64,000 bases of DNA. Origin: Chloroflexi bacterium TSY (lineage in GTDB: Bacteria > Chloroflexota > Anaerolineae > Caldilineales > Caldilineaceae). Position numbers and translations under genes: made by a program. The stretch covers positions 1-64,000 of the forward strand of contig JAHBNG010000014.1 of NCBI GenBank assembly GCA_019217005.1, in the 5' to 3' direction. This document shows, one piece after another, positions 9,072-18,488 of this stretch. Numbering within the stretch: the first letter of the stretch is position 1; each line of letters opens with the position of its first letter. The notes below the pieces were generated by a model, which saw only the letters and a list, made by a program, of their open reading frames with translations, made no database searches and was not told where the DNA came from.

Positions 9072-11708
9072 TTAAGGCGCGGTTGTTTTCCGGAAAGTCA
9101 ACAGCGTGCTGGTATGAATACCCCAAGCGCGTCGCTCTAAGTCTCCCATGCCTGCACCAATCAAGCGATCGCTCGGCAATCCAAGAATTTCAACATTATA
9201 TGCATTACCCGCAGCATACATCTGATAGTTAAAGGCATATTCAGGGAACGGCTTGTCTTGGGTATTCTCAATATGTTCGCCATCTCCCCAGGTAATTTTT
9301 ACTGGGTGTCCAACAATTCGACTCCCATTTTCATCCAGCACTTCAACATAGATGTGATGTTTCCCCCCCGCCTCTTTCTCATCCCACCAATTTGCCTCGA
9401 TCAAACGCCAATACTGTTGACCGGATGCAACAGGTGCTTCTTCGACTCGTACACCAAGCTGGCTGAGTCGCTGATCCCAGATACGCACCGGCAGAGCTGC
9501 TGCCTGAATGAGATCCTCATCTACTTCGATTTCTAATTCTGGTGCCAGATCCGCCACCGCTTGAATAAATGCGCGGACCGTTGGTCGAGGGGTATTGGTT
9601 GGAAGGGGGGTATTGGTTGGGATTGGCGTATTGGTTGGTGGAGGAGTATATGTTGCAGTAGCAGACACGGCTCGATCTGCCATGGCAATTGCAAGAGCAA
9701 TTCCTTCATCGCGCGAGGCTACTTCATAGCTACCCATTCTGTAGACTGCTGCAATAGAGCTTGATGCTGAGATGGGAAGTGATGCACTGCTTGCAACCCG
9801 TGAACCTTGAACCAAACGTAGAAGCGCAACCGGGGCGGCAATTCCCAGCAACCAGATCAAGAGCAAAATAATGATAGCCAATCGTAACTTAGCGAAACTA
9901 CTCAAGCCACTAAACCATTGGAATAGATCAACTCGTTCTCGTTCCATTCCTGCGGCAGAAGCTTCTGCCGCAACTGCTTGACGCCGACGCGAAGTGAGCC
10001 CCATTGATCCATCAATCGGTTCTGGATCGAGTGATGGTGCAGGTCGGCGAAAAGCTTGTTGCGGCGGCGTTGGTTGCTGTACAGGATCCGTGTAAGCATT
10101 CGTATCAGCCAGTTGCTGGCTTAACATACGACTAATATTGATTGCCAGGCTTGGGTGCTGAGTGAGCAGAGAGTCAAAATCATATTTATTGAGAGCCCAC
10201 AAATCGACATCTGTTACAGCAGAAACAGTTGCACTATGGGGCTGATTGGTGAGAAGGGCTCTTTCACCAAAAGATTCACCTGCTCCAAGTATCCAGCTCC
10301 CACCATTATATGTTTGAACCTGAATTTCGCCTTGCTCAATCAAATAAAGCGTTTCGGCGGGACTGCTGGCTCGATAAATAATCTCCCCTTGACGAAATCT
10401 AGTTGGCTGTAGAAATTGGGTAATCTGCTGTAGATCAGAATTTGCTAGATTTTGGAAAATCTCATAGTTGCGAAAACGCTGTTCATCTCCACTCTGTTCT
10501 TCTGCCAAACGGGTGGCCAATCCTTGACTCAATGCACTGCCAATTTCAGGATATTGAGCGGCCAACGTATCAAGATCCGATTTATACAGAACCCATAAAT
10601 TTGTATTACGTGTGGCTGTGGCATCCTCAGTTCGAATTTGACCAGTAAAAAGGCTCATCTCGCCAAAGAAGCCTTCTCCCTGAATGCGGGCCAGCTCTTC
10701 TATCACGCCGCTTGCATTTTCCGCCGTCAGTTCAATTTCCCCCGATTCAATCAGATAAAGCGCATCACCGGCCTCGCCGACACAATAGACACGTTCACCG
10801 GCAGAAGCATGCTGAAGCAGCATACGCTGCGCGATGTTCTGTACTGTTGTGGAAGGAAGTTGAGCAAAAAGAGGCATTTCAGATAAACGCATCGAAGCGA
10901 CGTTCTGATCTGCTTTGGTGAGAGGTGCCCGAACGCTACGGCTTAAACTGCGACGCAAGCCAGGGTGTTGGCTGTTTAGCATATGGAAACTCTGTGCAGA
11001 GATCTGCCAAACAACGGAATTCTCTTGAGCCACAGCATTATGACCATAGGGTTTATCGGTTAATAATGCGGAAGTACCGAGAATTGCCCCTGATTGAACA
11101 ATTTTGGGGGACTCTTCTGCGCCAGCCTCTGGCTCTAGTCTGATCGAGCCAGATTCGAGTAAACTAAGGCCCAACGCGCCCTCACTACTTCGATAGAGAG
11201 TCTCTCCTGCATTGACCTCGACAGGTTGGAGCTGGCTAGCGAAAGCCTCTAACGTATGACGGGGTACATTTCCCAATTCCTGAGTTTTTTTGAGTTGGGC
11301 AACAAGATAATCCTGCATTTGGGCGATCATTTGCCCAAAATTTTTCCCTAGTTGCAGACCAATGGACGGTTGTTCCAAAATGATTGTCCGCAACTTCTGA
11401 TCGGATAAACGCCAAAATTCTATGTCAGAAACTGCCGAGGCATCTACATCCAGTGGAGCATTTCCGAAGAGACTTGCTTCACCAAGAACACTACCGGGGC
11501 CAAGCGTTGCTAAACTTTGTCCGCTTTGTGTTGCCAAGCGTACAAAACCTTTGTGAAGGATATATAGAGAATCACTCTTTTCTCCTGTGCGAAAAAGTTG
11601 TTCACCTTCAGATAATGAATCCGGATCTGAGTGATTTGATAGTGTATCTAATTCTGACTCTGTCAACCCCGCAAACAAAGGAGTAAACTTGATTAGGCTG
11701 ATATCCAC
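9072..11708 (-). CDS. Membrane protein with four Crp-type cyclic-nucleotide-binding domains
   Basis: 878 residues. Four successive Crp/cNMP-type beta-barrel domains occupy about residues 5-125, 150-255, 275-390 and 410-520; each carries the G(E/D)xL(Y/F)xxGExxDxLYxIxxG and FGExxLLTxxP patterns. A Pro-rich linker follows, then one membrane helix (about 610-635, LRLAIIILLLIWLLGIAAP), a TNTPxPTNTP linker, and a C-terminal domain of about 150 residues. This C-terminal domain is predicted to lie outside the membrane and is related in style to the end of the SH3 lipoprotein next door. The layout suggests a sensor that reads a cytoplasmic ligand and acts across the membrane. There is no kinase or DNA-binding domain. 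Whether the four barrels still bind nucleotide is unknown. Confidence 0.8.
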   Translation of the reverse strand: MDISLIKFTPLFAGLTESELDTLSNHSDPDSLSEGEQLFRTGEKSDSLYILHKGFVRLATQSGQSLATLGPGSVLGEASLFGNAPLDVDASAVSDIEFWRLSDQKLRTIILEQPSIGLQLGKNFGQMIAQMQDYLVAQLKKTQELGNVPRHTLEAFASQLQPVEVNAGETLYRSSEGALGLSLLESGSIRLEPEAGAEESPKIVQSGAILGTSALLTDKPYGHNAVAQENSVVWQISAQSFHMLNSQHPGLRRSLSRSVRAPLTKADQNVASMRLSEMPLFAQLPSTTVQNIAQRMLLQHASAGERVYCVGEAGDALYLIESGEIELTAENASGVIEELARIQGEGFFGEMSLFTGQIRTEDATATRNTNLWVLYKSDLDTLAAQYPEIGSALSQGLATRLAEEQSGDEQRFRNYEIFQNLANSDLQQITQFLQPTRFRQGEIIYRASSPAETLYLIEQGEIQVQTYNGGSWILGAGESFGERALLTNQPHSATVSAVTDVDLWALNKYDFDSLLTQHPSLAINISRMLSQQLADTNAYTDPVQQPTPPQQAFRRPAPSLDPEPIDGSMGLTSRRRQAVAAEASAAGMERERVDLFQWFSGLSSFAKLRLAIIILLLIWLLGIAAPVALLRLVQGSRVASSASLPISASSSIAAVYRMGSYEVASRDEGIALAIAMADRAVSATATYTPPPTNTPIPTNTPLPTNTPRPTVRAFIQAVADLAPELEIEVDEDLIQAAALPVRIWDQRLSQLGVRVEEAPVASGQQYWRLIEANWWDEKEAGGKHHIYVEVLDENGSRIVGHPVKITWGDGEHIENTQDKPFPEYAFNYQMYAAGNAYNVEILGLPSDRLIGAGMGDLERRAWGIHTSTLLTFRKTTAP

Positions 11709-11760
11709 TCGTCCTCCTTGCCATCACATTGAATTGCACAGTATCTTCAGCAGTATATTC

Positions 11761-11840
11761 GAGAGTGTACCACAAAGTGAGTAAATGAACACTGCTCAGT
11801 CAGAGAACCACTACATTTACACACTTTGGGACACACTCCC
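11761..11840. mobile_element. Element A, copy 2
   Basis: An 80-bp copy with arms ACCACAAAGTGAGTAAATG and CATTTACACACTTTGGGA. The flanks are GTATATTC (left) and ATATATTC (right), an 8-bp duplication with one mismatch. Confidence 0.85.
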
Positions 11841-12049
11841 ATATATTCTTGTATTATATTGACTAAAAATCAGATTGGCCATTTCCCATGTACAAAACGC
11901 ATATCTGTTCAGAGAGGCATCATTTTGAATGTACAATTTGTAGTCGATGAACCGATCAAATTATGGCGCTGTTCAATATAATACAATCAACATTCATACT
12001 GACTTGATTAACGTCTGACGAAACTTGACGTTTTCTCGTATACCGTTTG

Positions 12050-12130
12050 GTGCTAATCCGAAAACTTCTGTGACCGTACATTCTCACTTGAGAAGCTGGT
12101 CGGACTCACAACCACTTTTCGGATAAGCTC
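12050..12130. mobile_element. Element D, copy 1
   Basis: An inverted-repeat element of about 80 bp with arms TAATCCGAAAAC and ACTTTTCGGATAAG and a conserved inner segment (AGAAGCTGGTCGGACTCAC). Four further copies occur in the window. No clear target duplication here. Confidence 0.75.
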
Positions 12131-12246
12131 TTGACGGGTCAACATCGACAACTTTTTGTCGATATGTAATTGATTGTTGAATGCCGCCGCAAGGCCCTTT
12201 TTTGGGCCGACGGCCTGGACAATTGCAGGCCCAAACAAACAGATTC

Positions 12247-13752
12247 TTAGCGTCGCTTCTTGAACTTAGCCGTCCAACTATAATGACCACCGCAAGCATA
12301 GACATCCACAACATTTTTTTGACACGACGCATCATCTGAACAAAAACCAGCTTGAATCAGATCGGGAAAGTCAATTGCATATGGTTTCGTGCTTAGATTT
12401 CGGGCTACATCACTGGATACATCGCGCCCATCTGCATCGCGGATAACTGTCACATCTTGCCCATCACCCAAAACAAACTCAGCCCGACCATCGCCCTTAC
12501 CCTGCGAACCAGTTACATAGATCTCTTTGTTCCCATAAAGTACCTGTACAGCAACGCCATTGAGTGGGTTGCCAGCAGCATCAAGTACTTCCACAACAAG
12601 CTGTCGTTTTTCGCCACAAATAACGCTGGGACCATCCATCCTCCCCCCATTCTCAGTTACGCTCCAGAGTCTTCTCTCGATCAACTGAAAATCTGGTCCA
12701 CTTGGAGCTGGTGGTTCTTCTGCTGGGGGCGCCTCGACAACTGGTGCAGGTGTTGCGGTTGGTGGATCGGGGGGCGGCAATGGCGTTGGGGGAATATCCG
12801 CCAGGGCTACGCTCGCCACATCACCCACAGTTGTCACAAGCGGACCATAAACCCAGCCAAGCTCGCCATTCGCCAATGAAACTTGCCACCAGTCTCCTTG
12901 TGGGTTTTTACCAACAACATCAGCACTTTCATTGGCTTGTAACGCACCCACTATCAAATAGACCAGCCCAGGACCACCTCGGATATTCATCGGGCTATTT
13001 GCAGTAATAGACGGGTGAGGAATTGGTGTGTTCGTCGACGTTACTGTTGGTGCTTCGATTACCACAACCGCAGATTTGTCTGACGAATTGTTCGTCAGAT
13101 CAGCGACCGTCTTAACTTTGCCTGAACGATTCTCAGATGTCTGGCTGACGCCATTACTTTCTCTTGCTTCGCCATCTTCTAATGCTTGTGCATTGTTTGG
13201 TTCAGCGGCGTCTGCTGGAATCACCTGAACAACCGAGTTTTCAGCGGTTAAGCTTGTCGATGTACCTTCATCGTTCGTCGTTGCGATTGCATTCTCCTCC
13301 GCCTCCGGCTGTAGACTGAATAAACCCTGTTCCTCAGCGTAACGAATTGTATTGACCGATTGCAATCCCAAGGCATAAGAAAGCTCCACAAGCGCACGCG
13401 TCATCGATGGATCAAGATTCTGGGCAATACTATTTTCTGTTGCAAGTAAAAGCCATTGGCTTGGATTCACCACATCAAGTTCAGCCAATTGCCGACGAGC
13501 ATGCTCCAAATTTTGAGATACCATATATTCTTGAGCAATTTGATGTGTACGCTCTGTTAGGTCGGATGTTTCAGCTGGTGGTTCTTCTGGACCACATGCG
13601 ATGGTCAAAATAGTAACGAGGACGAGTATAGCGAAACGAATGAAGTAAGCAATGGAAGAATCAGAACAAAAAAAAGAGGAAGAATAACGTAGTTGAGAAA
13701 AGTTTAGTTTATGAAATGAGGGGGAAGAATCGTGTATTTGTTCAATAGACAT
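12247..13752 (-). CDS. Lipoprotein with SH3-like domain and C-terminal Ig-type domain
   Basis: 501 residues. The lipoprotein signal (FAILVLVTILTIACGPEE) lies after a long N-terminal stretch of about 38 residues, so the real start may be later than the ATG used here, though no other good in-frame start is visible. A low-complexity acidic segment is followed by a bacterial SH3 domain (MNIRGGPGLVYLIVGAL, GDWWQVSLANGELGWVYG). After a Pro-rich linker comes a C-terminal domain (VICGEKRQLVVEVLDAAGNP) similar in style to the end of the four-cNMP-domain protein. It is probably anchored on the outer face of the membrane and may bind peptidoglycan; the exact role is unknown. Confidence 0.75.
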   Translation of the reverse strand: MSIEQIHDSSPSFHKLNFSQLRYSSSFFCSDSSIAYFIRFAILVLVTILTIACGPEEPPAETSDLTERTHQIAQEYMVSQNLEHARRQLAELDVVNPSQWLLLATENSIAQNLDPSMTRALVELSYALGLQSVNTIRYAEEQGLFSLQPEAEENAIATTNDEGTSTSLTAENSVVQVIPADAAEPNNAQALEDGEARESNGVSQTSENRSGKVKTVADLTNNSSDKSAVVVIEAPTVTSTNTPIPHPSITANSPMNIRGGPGLVYLIVGALQANESADVVGKNPQGDWWQVSLANGELGWVYGPLVTTVGDVASVALADIPPTPLPPPDPPTATPAPVVEAPPAEEPPAPSGPDFQLIERRLWSVTENGGRMDGPSVICGEKRQLVVEVLDAAGNPLNGVAVQVLYGNKEIYVTGSQGKGDGRAEFVLGDGQDVTVIRDADGRDVSSDVARNLSTKPYAIDFPDLIQAGFCSDDASCQKNVVDVYACGGHYSWTAKFKKRR

Positions 13753-13890
13753 AGATGAACTGATTCAGGCAAAGCCCGATAAAACAGCATTCCATTGGGA
13801 AATCAATTTCCCCTTGTGTGTACTCCTGCTATAATAGAAACGATCAGACAAGATGGTTAGGTTCCAATTGGTTATGCTTGTAAAAAGTAG

Positions 13891-13974
13891 TGCCGAGGGT
13901 GGGAGTCGAACCCACACGGGTATTACCCCACGCGAGTTTGAGTCGCGCGCGTCTGCCTATTCCGCCACCTCGGC
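13891..13974 (-). tRNA. tRNA-Leu (anticodon CAA)
   Basis: On the minus strand the acceptor arms GCCGAGG and CCTCGGC pair fully with discriminator A. The T arm is GTGGG-TTCGACT-CCCAC. The anticodon arm is CGCGA-CTCAAAC-TCGCG, giving anticodon CAA. A long variable arm (TGGGGTAATACCCG) and total length of 84 nt fit a class II leucine tRNA. CCA is not encoded. Confidence 0.93.
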
Positions 13975-14026
13975 CCATATCCATATATGATCAATGTAAT
14001 CGACTGACAATTGACTCAATATGCTC

Positions 14027-14106
14027 GAGTGTGTACCACAAAGTGTGTAAATGAACACTGCTCAGTCAGAGAACCACTGCGTTTACGCACTTTGGGACAC
14101 ACTCCC
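14027..14106. mobile_element. Element A, copy 3
   Basis: An 80-bp copy closely similar to copy 2, flanked by perfect 8-bp repeats ATATGCTC (14,019-14,026 and 14,107-14,114). Confidence 0.9.
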
Positions 14107-14199
14107 ATATGCTCAACCAAGTTTCTTTTGTTGATGCAGTATACTGACCAAGCGCCTAATCGTCAAATTTATGCGTGACCAACCAGCACATAAACAAGA

Positions 14200-14282
14200 A
14201 GAACCTACTGAAAAGTGGTTGTGCCTATGACCAGATTCTCGGGTAAAAAATAGATCGTCTCAGAGCTTTTCGGATAAGCACT
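14200..14282. mobile_element. Element D, copy 2 (diverged)
   Basis: Ends AGAACCTACTGAAAAGTGG and GAGCTTTTCGGATAAGCAC match element D, with a diverged middle. It lies about 160 bp upstream of the sigma-factor gene. Confidence 0.7.
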
Positions 14283-14445
14283 TAGGATAGGTAGGGGTAC
14301 AGTGCGTAATTGACAATAGGATGACAAGATGACAAGATGAAGGGGTTGACGGGATGTGGCTCATCTTGTCACGTTCACCAACTTCTTGCCCACTGGACAC
14401 GAAATCGATGGAGCAGTTACAAATTAATTCTGTTGGGATTTACTA

Positions 14446-15078
14446 GTGCCAACGCAAAAACAGATAGAACGAAAGAATACTCTACCACAGGTTGATGAGT
14501 CAAAGCTGATCGAGCGCGCCCAAAAAGGCGATACAAATGCCATGGATCAGTTAGTTCTACTCTATCAAAATCTTCTCTATAGCATCGCCTACCGTATGTT
14601 ACACGAAACGGACGCGGCAGCAGACGCAGTACAAGATTCTTTTATCAAAGCATTTCGTTCTCTTAATAGCTTCCGAGGCGGGAATTTCCGTGCCTGGCTT
14701 ACACGCATTGTTACAAATTCCTGCTATGATATTCTACGATCAAGAAAACGTCGTCTAACAGATAGCCTAGATGAATTACCCGTCGAGGCGGAATATGCTC
14801 AACAACTGATCGATCAATCTGCCTCACCACAAAGCCATGCAGAAAGAAATGAACTTTATGCATTCATTGAACAAGGGCTTCATGCATTATCTTCAGAGCA
14901 GCGGCTGATGGTTATTCTCTATGATATTCATGGCTATTCCTATGAAGAAATTACCGAGATTACTGACACGACCATGGGCACCGTCAAATCTCGATTAAGC
15001 CGAGCACGTGCCAAATTACGCGACTACCTTTGCCAACAACCGGAACTATTGCCCGCCGCCTTCCGTCCTAATGAATAG
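14446..15078 (+). CDS. ECF-type RNA polymerase sigma factor
   Basis: 210 residues from a GTG start. Region 2 is clear (DQLVLLYQNLLYSIAYRML, AVQDSFIKAFRSLNSFRG, FRAWLTRIVTNSCYDILR). Region 4 has the helix-turn-helix sequence GYSYEEITEITDTTMGTVKSRLSRAR. Spacing and length fit group IV (ECF) sigma factors. It directs RNA polymerase to a dedicated promoter set. The next gene, 190 bp downstream on the same strand, is a membrane protein with an anti-sigma layout, so the two probably form a signal-transduction pair. Element D copy 3 sits in the gap between them and could affect co-transcription. The N-terminal 20 residues before region 2 are not conserved in kind. Confidence 0.92.
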   Translation: MPTQKQIERKNTLPQVDESKLIERAQKGDTNAMDQLVLLYQNLLYSIAYRMLHETDAAADAVQDSFIKAFRSLNSFRGGNFRAWLTRIVTNSCYDILRSRKRRLTDSLDELPVEAEYAQQLIDQSASPQSHAERNELYAFIEQGLHALSSEQRLMVILYDIHGYSYEEITEITDTTMGTVKSRLSRARAKLRDYLCQQPELLPAAFRPNE

Positions 15079-15109
15079 TAGAAGAAGGCTGGGGCTAGGG
15101 AAAAGGTTA

Positions 15110-15191
15110 AGTGCTTATCCGAAAAGTTCTGTGACGATCTGTTCTTGCTCGAGTAGCTGGTTGGACTCACAACCACTTTTCGGATAGGTTC
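15110..15191. mobile_element. Element D, copy 3
   Basis: Arms AGTGCTTATCCGAAAAG and CTTTTCGGATAGGTTC, flanked on both sides by TA (15,108-15,109 and 15,192-15,193). It lies between the sigma factor and its likely anti-sigma gene. Confidence 0.82.
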
Positions 15192-15268
15192 TAAGGCTGA
15201 GGCTAAGACGAAGGGACTGTTTGTGTCTTCTTCCTCAGCTTTCGCTTCAGTCTCAGTCTTAAAAACGA

Positions 15269-16954
15269 ATGGGTTTGCGAATGGAGTCACCACAATCTCC
15301 TCATATCACTGATGAATTGTTGTCTGCATATATCGACAATGCACTCAATGAGGATGAATGCCAACAAATCGAATATGCCGTCGCTCATGATCCGGAAATC
15401 GCTTGGCGACTTGAATCAATGCGTCATACGGTTCGTCTGCTGAAGGAAATGCCTCACTTTGCACCGCCTCGAGCTTTGACCTTTTCTGCAGCAATGGCCA
15501 CAAAGACGGCTCCCGCAGCGCCAATCGACCAACAGGTGCGTGAAGCGATAGCTTCAACGCATAGATCTGTTCAAGCGCGGGCGCCAATTCTTGAATCGTC
15601 GGATGAGAAACCTGGGTTTTGGCATTGGTTTTGGTTGGGTGGCAATCCTCTCTTTCGGAATGCAGCCGTTGCTTGTGCTCTATTGTTATTTGCTTTCCTC
15701 GTCGCCAACTTTGTTGAGCAACAATTAGAATCAATCTCGACACAGATGAGCAGCACGCAGTCTCTATCTAGCCAACCAACAATGACTCAGGAGATCTTGT
15801 CTATTATTGTGGCCCAAGCAACAGAGACTAGTGCTTCGGCAAACTCGATTGTCATGGCTCCAACGAGCACATTACGGGTGCTGCCGACTTTGCTTCAGTC
15901 GCCGGTTGCTTGTGCTGAAGCGCTCGAAATTGCACCAGAGGAGGCAGTGCTTCCTCTGGCAACCGCGACGCCTCAATTTGCTGAAACATTTGCGGCTCCC
16001 ACAGATGCAGAGAGTAATTCTGCCGTCGCAGAATCTGGAGCTGACCAAGTTGTGGCAATGGCACAAGCGCAAGCTCCTGCATCTGAGAAACCAAAGCCAC
16101 CTTCTTTGGGAGATGAAACGGCTAAAGCGGAAGCTGTTGCAGAACTGTCTATATCATCATTATCATCACCACCGACATCATCACCAGTCGCCACACTACC
16201 TTCAGTTCAGATTCAGTCAAAAATCGTCTCAAGCAGGGCTGTGCAAAGCAGCACAACAAGCAGCTTGTCACAACCTGGTTTATCGCAGAATCGGTCTGTC
16301 ACAATGCTGAGCGAACAGTCTTCTGATCAGGGCAATATGACTCAGGTCGACGAAGATTCGTCAGATATGAATAGGCAAGAATCAGCAACGAATGCTGACG
16401 GAGGGCAAGCCTTTGTTCTTGGCATGAATAGCACAAGCATCGACGCGCCTACTGATGAAGAACCCACAGCTGTTGAGACTGAGCTAGATGCAGTCGAACA
16501 AGAGATGACAGGACAGTTTGCGGAAGAAGAGGCAGCGGAAGAAGTCCCAGGATCTTCCCAAAGCCTGCCAAGCGCTAACGACTCCCCGGTTGCGACGCCA
16601 ACGTTTTCATCCGTGACAATTGCACGGATCACCCAAGAACCCGCGAAGTTACCCAAGTTGGATGACAGCGGTAAACCAAATGTTTCAAACGACCAGATTC
16701 GCGAAGATACGCCTACTGAAGAACCCTCTTCTGCCAATATAGAAACAGCTACTGTGACGCCAGAAGCTATATCATCTATCGACCGAGCGGATGACTCGAA
16801 TCGTCAAAGCATTGGATCTGTGAATTCAGAACAAACAGTGGGGACAAGAATCTGGCGGATTCTACAATTTGCCGCAGGATTGGGATTCTTACTGTTTAGT
16901 CTGCTTTGGTGGCGTAGTCGCACTTTCCATCCTGCGTCAAAACAAGTACAATAG
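15269..16954 (+). CDS. Probable membrane anti-sigma factor
   Basis: 561 residues. The cytoplasmic N-terminus (ITDELLSAYIDNALNEDECQQIEYAVAHDPE) has the helical pattern of anti-sigma domains but lacks the HxxxCxxC zinc motif. A membrane helix follows at about residues 128-150 (FRNAAVACALLLFAFLVANF). Then come about 370 residues rich in Ser, Thr, Ala and Glu, predicted outside the cell membrane. A second membrane helix lies near the C-terminus (ILQFAAGLGFLLFSLLWW). It follows the ECF sigma gene, which supports a regulatory pairing. The large low-complexity segment carries no recognised domain. An ATG at 15,281 (the fifth codon) is an equally good start. Confidence 0.75.
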   Translation: MGLRMESPQSPHITDELLSAYIDNALNEDECQQIEYAVAHDPEIAWRLESMRHTVRLLKEMPHFAPPRALTFSAAMATKTAPAAPIDQQVREAIASTHRSVQARAPILESSDEKPGFWHWFWLGGNPLFRNAAVACALLLFAFLVANFVEQQLESISTQMSSTQSLSSQPTMTQEILSIIVAQATETSASANSIVMAPTSTLRVLPTLLQSPVACAEALEIAPEEAVLPLATATPQFAETFAAPTDAESNSAVAESGADQVVAMAQAQAPASEKPKPPSLGDETAKAEAVAELSISSLSSPPTSSPVATLPSVQIQSKIVSSRAVQSSTTSSLSQPGLSQNRSVTMLSEQSSDQGNMTQVDEDSSDMNRQESATNADGGQAFVLGMNSTSIDAPTDEEPTAVETELDAVEQEMTGQFAEEEAAEEVPGSSQSLPSANDSPVATPTFSSVTIARITQEPAKLPKLDDSGKPNVSNDQIREDTPTEEPSSANIETATVTPEAISSIDRADDSNRQSIGSVNSEQTVGTRIWRILQFAAGLGFLLFSLLWWRSRTFHPASKQVQ

Positions 16955-16974
16955 TTAAAATGATTTGGCTATAA

Positions 16975-18467
16975 CTTTACTTTCTGGTAAAAGAAAAGAG
17001 ATGAGGTGAGAAATGTGACAAAAAGCGGTTAGCGTTTCATCCTAAAGGTAGAGAACCCAAAAAGGAGGAAGGAATGCTAACCGCGCCAGAAATAACTATA
17101 GCAGTACTGATGAATGTATTGCAAGTAACGCCGGTGGGAACAAACGTAAATGTAATGCGTCTGATGTGGGCGATGATGAATGGGTCGTTTCTGAAAAGTC
17201 GAGGAGCAATCCATAGTGGATTGAGTGAAAGCGGGTTTGAAGATGAGGAGCTCCGGCGAAGCTGGTGGAGCTTTCGATATGGATCATGGGATATTGCAAG
17301 CCTGCTCTCATCGTGGCAAGAAGAAGTGGAGTGGAAAGGGGAATGGGAGGCAAAAAAGTTAGAAGGATACCGAGTGAAAAGCATAGATATCACAGGGTTC
17401 TGGCGACCGAAGCTGCAAGGGAAAGTGAACCGACTCTATAACTCAACGGCTCGTCGGGCATTGCCCGCGCTCATCTTTGGAGTGATGATAAGCTCGGGGG
17501 AGATAGGCGGGAAACGAGTGCCACTGCTCAAGGCAATCATGAGATGCGAGGTAGGCACAAAGGAAAGTGAGTTTCGGAAAAGCTGCTGAAAGAGACCAAG
17601 AAATCACTGGAGTCAGACGAAGTGGCGGTGGTCGATGCCGGGTTTACAATCAGAGAAATGCTAGAAAGCGACGTCGACCGATTTGTCCTTCGGGAAGCGA
17701 TTAACTGCACAGCGCGCCGCAATGAGTTACCCGAACGTAAGGAAAAGGCAGACCACCCGAATATGGTGATATTGTGCGTCCGCTCTCTCGATGCTATAGG
17801 GAAAGCGACTCGAGGCCACAACTCCAGACTCGTTTGGTCAATTTGTCTATAGTGGTCGCCTGATTCGCTATCAAGCATGGCACAATCTCGTCCCCAGGAC
17901 AACCAAGGTGGATACAGCCAACCGCACCTATTCGATTTACGTCTTTCAGGATCCTGCTTATCACACACCTTTGGTTCTGGCGACCGTCATGGCTTTACAA
18001 GCTGAAACCATTTATCTTTTCTCTCTGGAGCGCTGGCCTGTTGAACATCCCCCCTTGGCTTCCAAGCAGATGATTGGCTTACATCGTCAATTTGTTCATG
18101 CCGATGAGGCTTGCTTCCGCTTACCTGAACTGGGGCTGCTGGCTGGCAATCTTCTTTCCCATTTAGCCGCTTCTCCCATACCGACTGGCTACTGGGATCG
18201 AGAGCCTCACCACTCCCGGCAGGCTGCGCCGCGTTCTCTCGAGTGCTCTTTTTCCAACTCCCGACCAACTCGACCCTGACTTTCGGAAAAAGGCCTCGGT
18301 TTCACACCATTTACCTAAAGGCGTTCTCGCTCATCGCCGCCTCAATGCCGCTGCTTAAACTAGCCGAGCACTATTTTTACATTTTATCCCGTTTTTTCAG
18401 GGTGGATTCTTTTTTCCGCCCCTTTCGGTTTGCCCTTTGTCACTCAAGCCTTTACCAGAAAGTAAAG
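16975..18467. mobile_element. Insertion sequence, copy 1 (1493 bp, DDE type)
   Basis: Terminal inverted repeats CTTTACTTTCTGGTAAA (left) and TTTACCAGAAAGTAAAG (right), flanked by the 5-bp duplication TATAA (16,970-16,974 and 18,468-18,472). A second copy lies at 33,926-35,416 in the same orientation. It inserted about 20 bp upstream of the dioxygenase gene start. The internal transposase gene is broken. I do not assign the IS family with confidence; the DDE arrangement (IDITGF, VVDAGF, LERWPVE) is IS4-like. Confidence 0.9.
17074..18279 (+). pseudogene. Transposase of IS copy 1, multiply frameshifted
   Basis: The frame begins at 17,074 and carries the first acidic motif (KSIDITGFWRPKLQGK). 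It shifts at an A4 run near 17,580 where copy 2 has A5. The second piece has VVDAGFTIREMLES. It shifts again near 17,745 (another A4 against A5) and near 17,803. The third piece carries LERWPVE with the catalytic glutamate. Further indels disturb the C-terminus near 18,210. Copy 2 lacks some of these lesions but has others, so neither copy encodes a full protein. Confidence 0.85.
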
Positions 18468-18488
18468 TATAAGATTTCTGGAGGAACA

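Larger units (their letters stand above)
11709..12246. other. Intergenic region holding elements A and D
   Basis: Element A copy 2 and element D copy 1 account for about a third of this stretch. Short hairpins lie between D and the next gene (TCGACAA...TTGTCGA near 12,147, and GGCCC...GGGCC near 12,193), possibly ending transcription of the SH3 lipoprotein gene. I see no gene. Confidence 0.5.
13753..14445. other. Intergenic region with tRNA-Leu and elements A and D
   Basis: Besides the tRNA gene and the two small elements, this stretch holds a short direct repeat (GATGACAA twice near 14,320). No protein gene is visible. The segment from about 14,285 to 14,445 probably holds the sigma-factor promoter, but I cannot point to one with confidence. 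Confidence 0.5.

Noticed and set aside
12053..12335. Small protein gene in the gap after the SH3 lipoprotein
   Set aside because: The frame is a translation of element D plus flanking hairpins; no start signal or conserved sequence.
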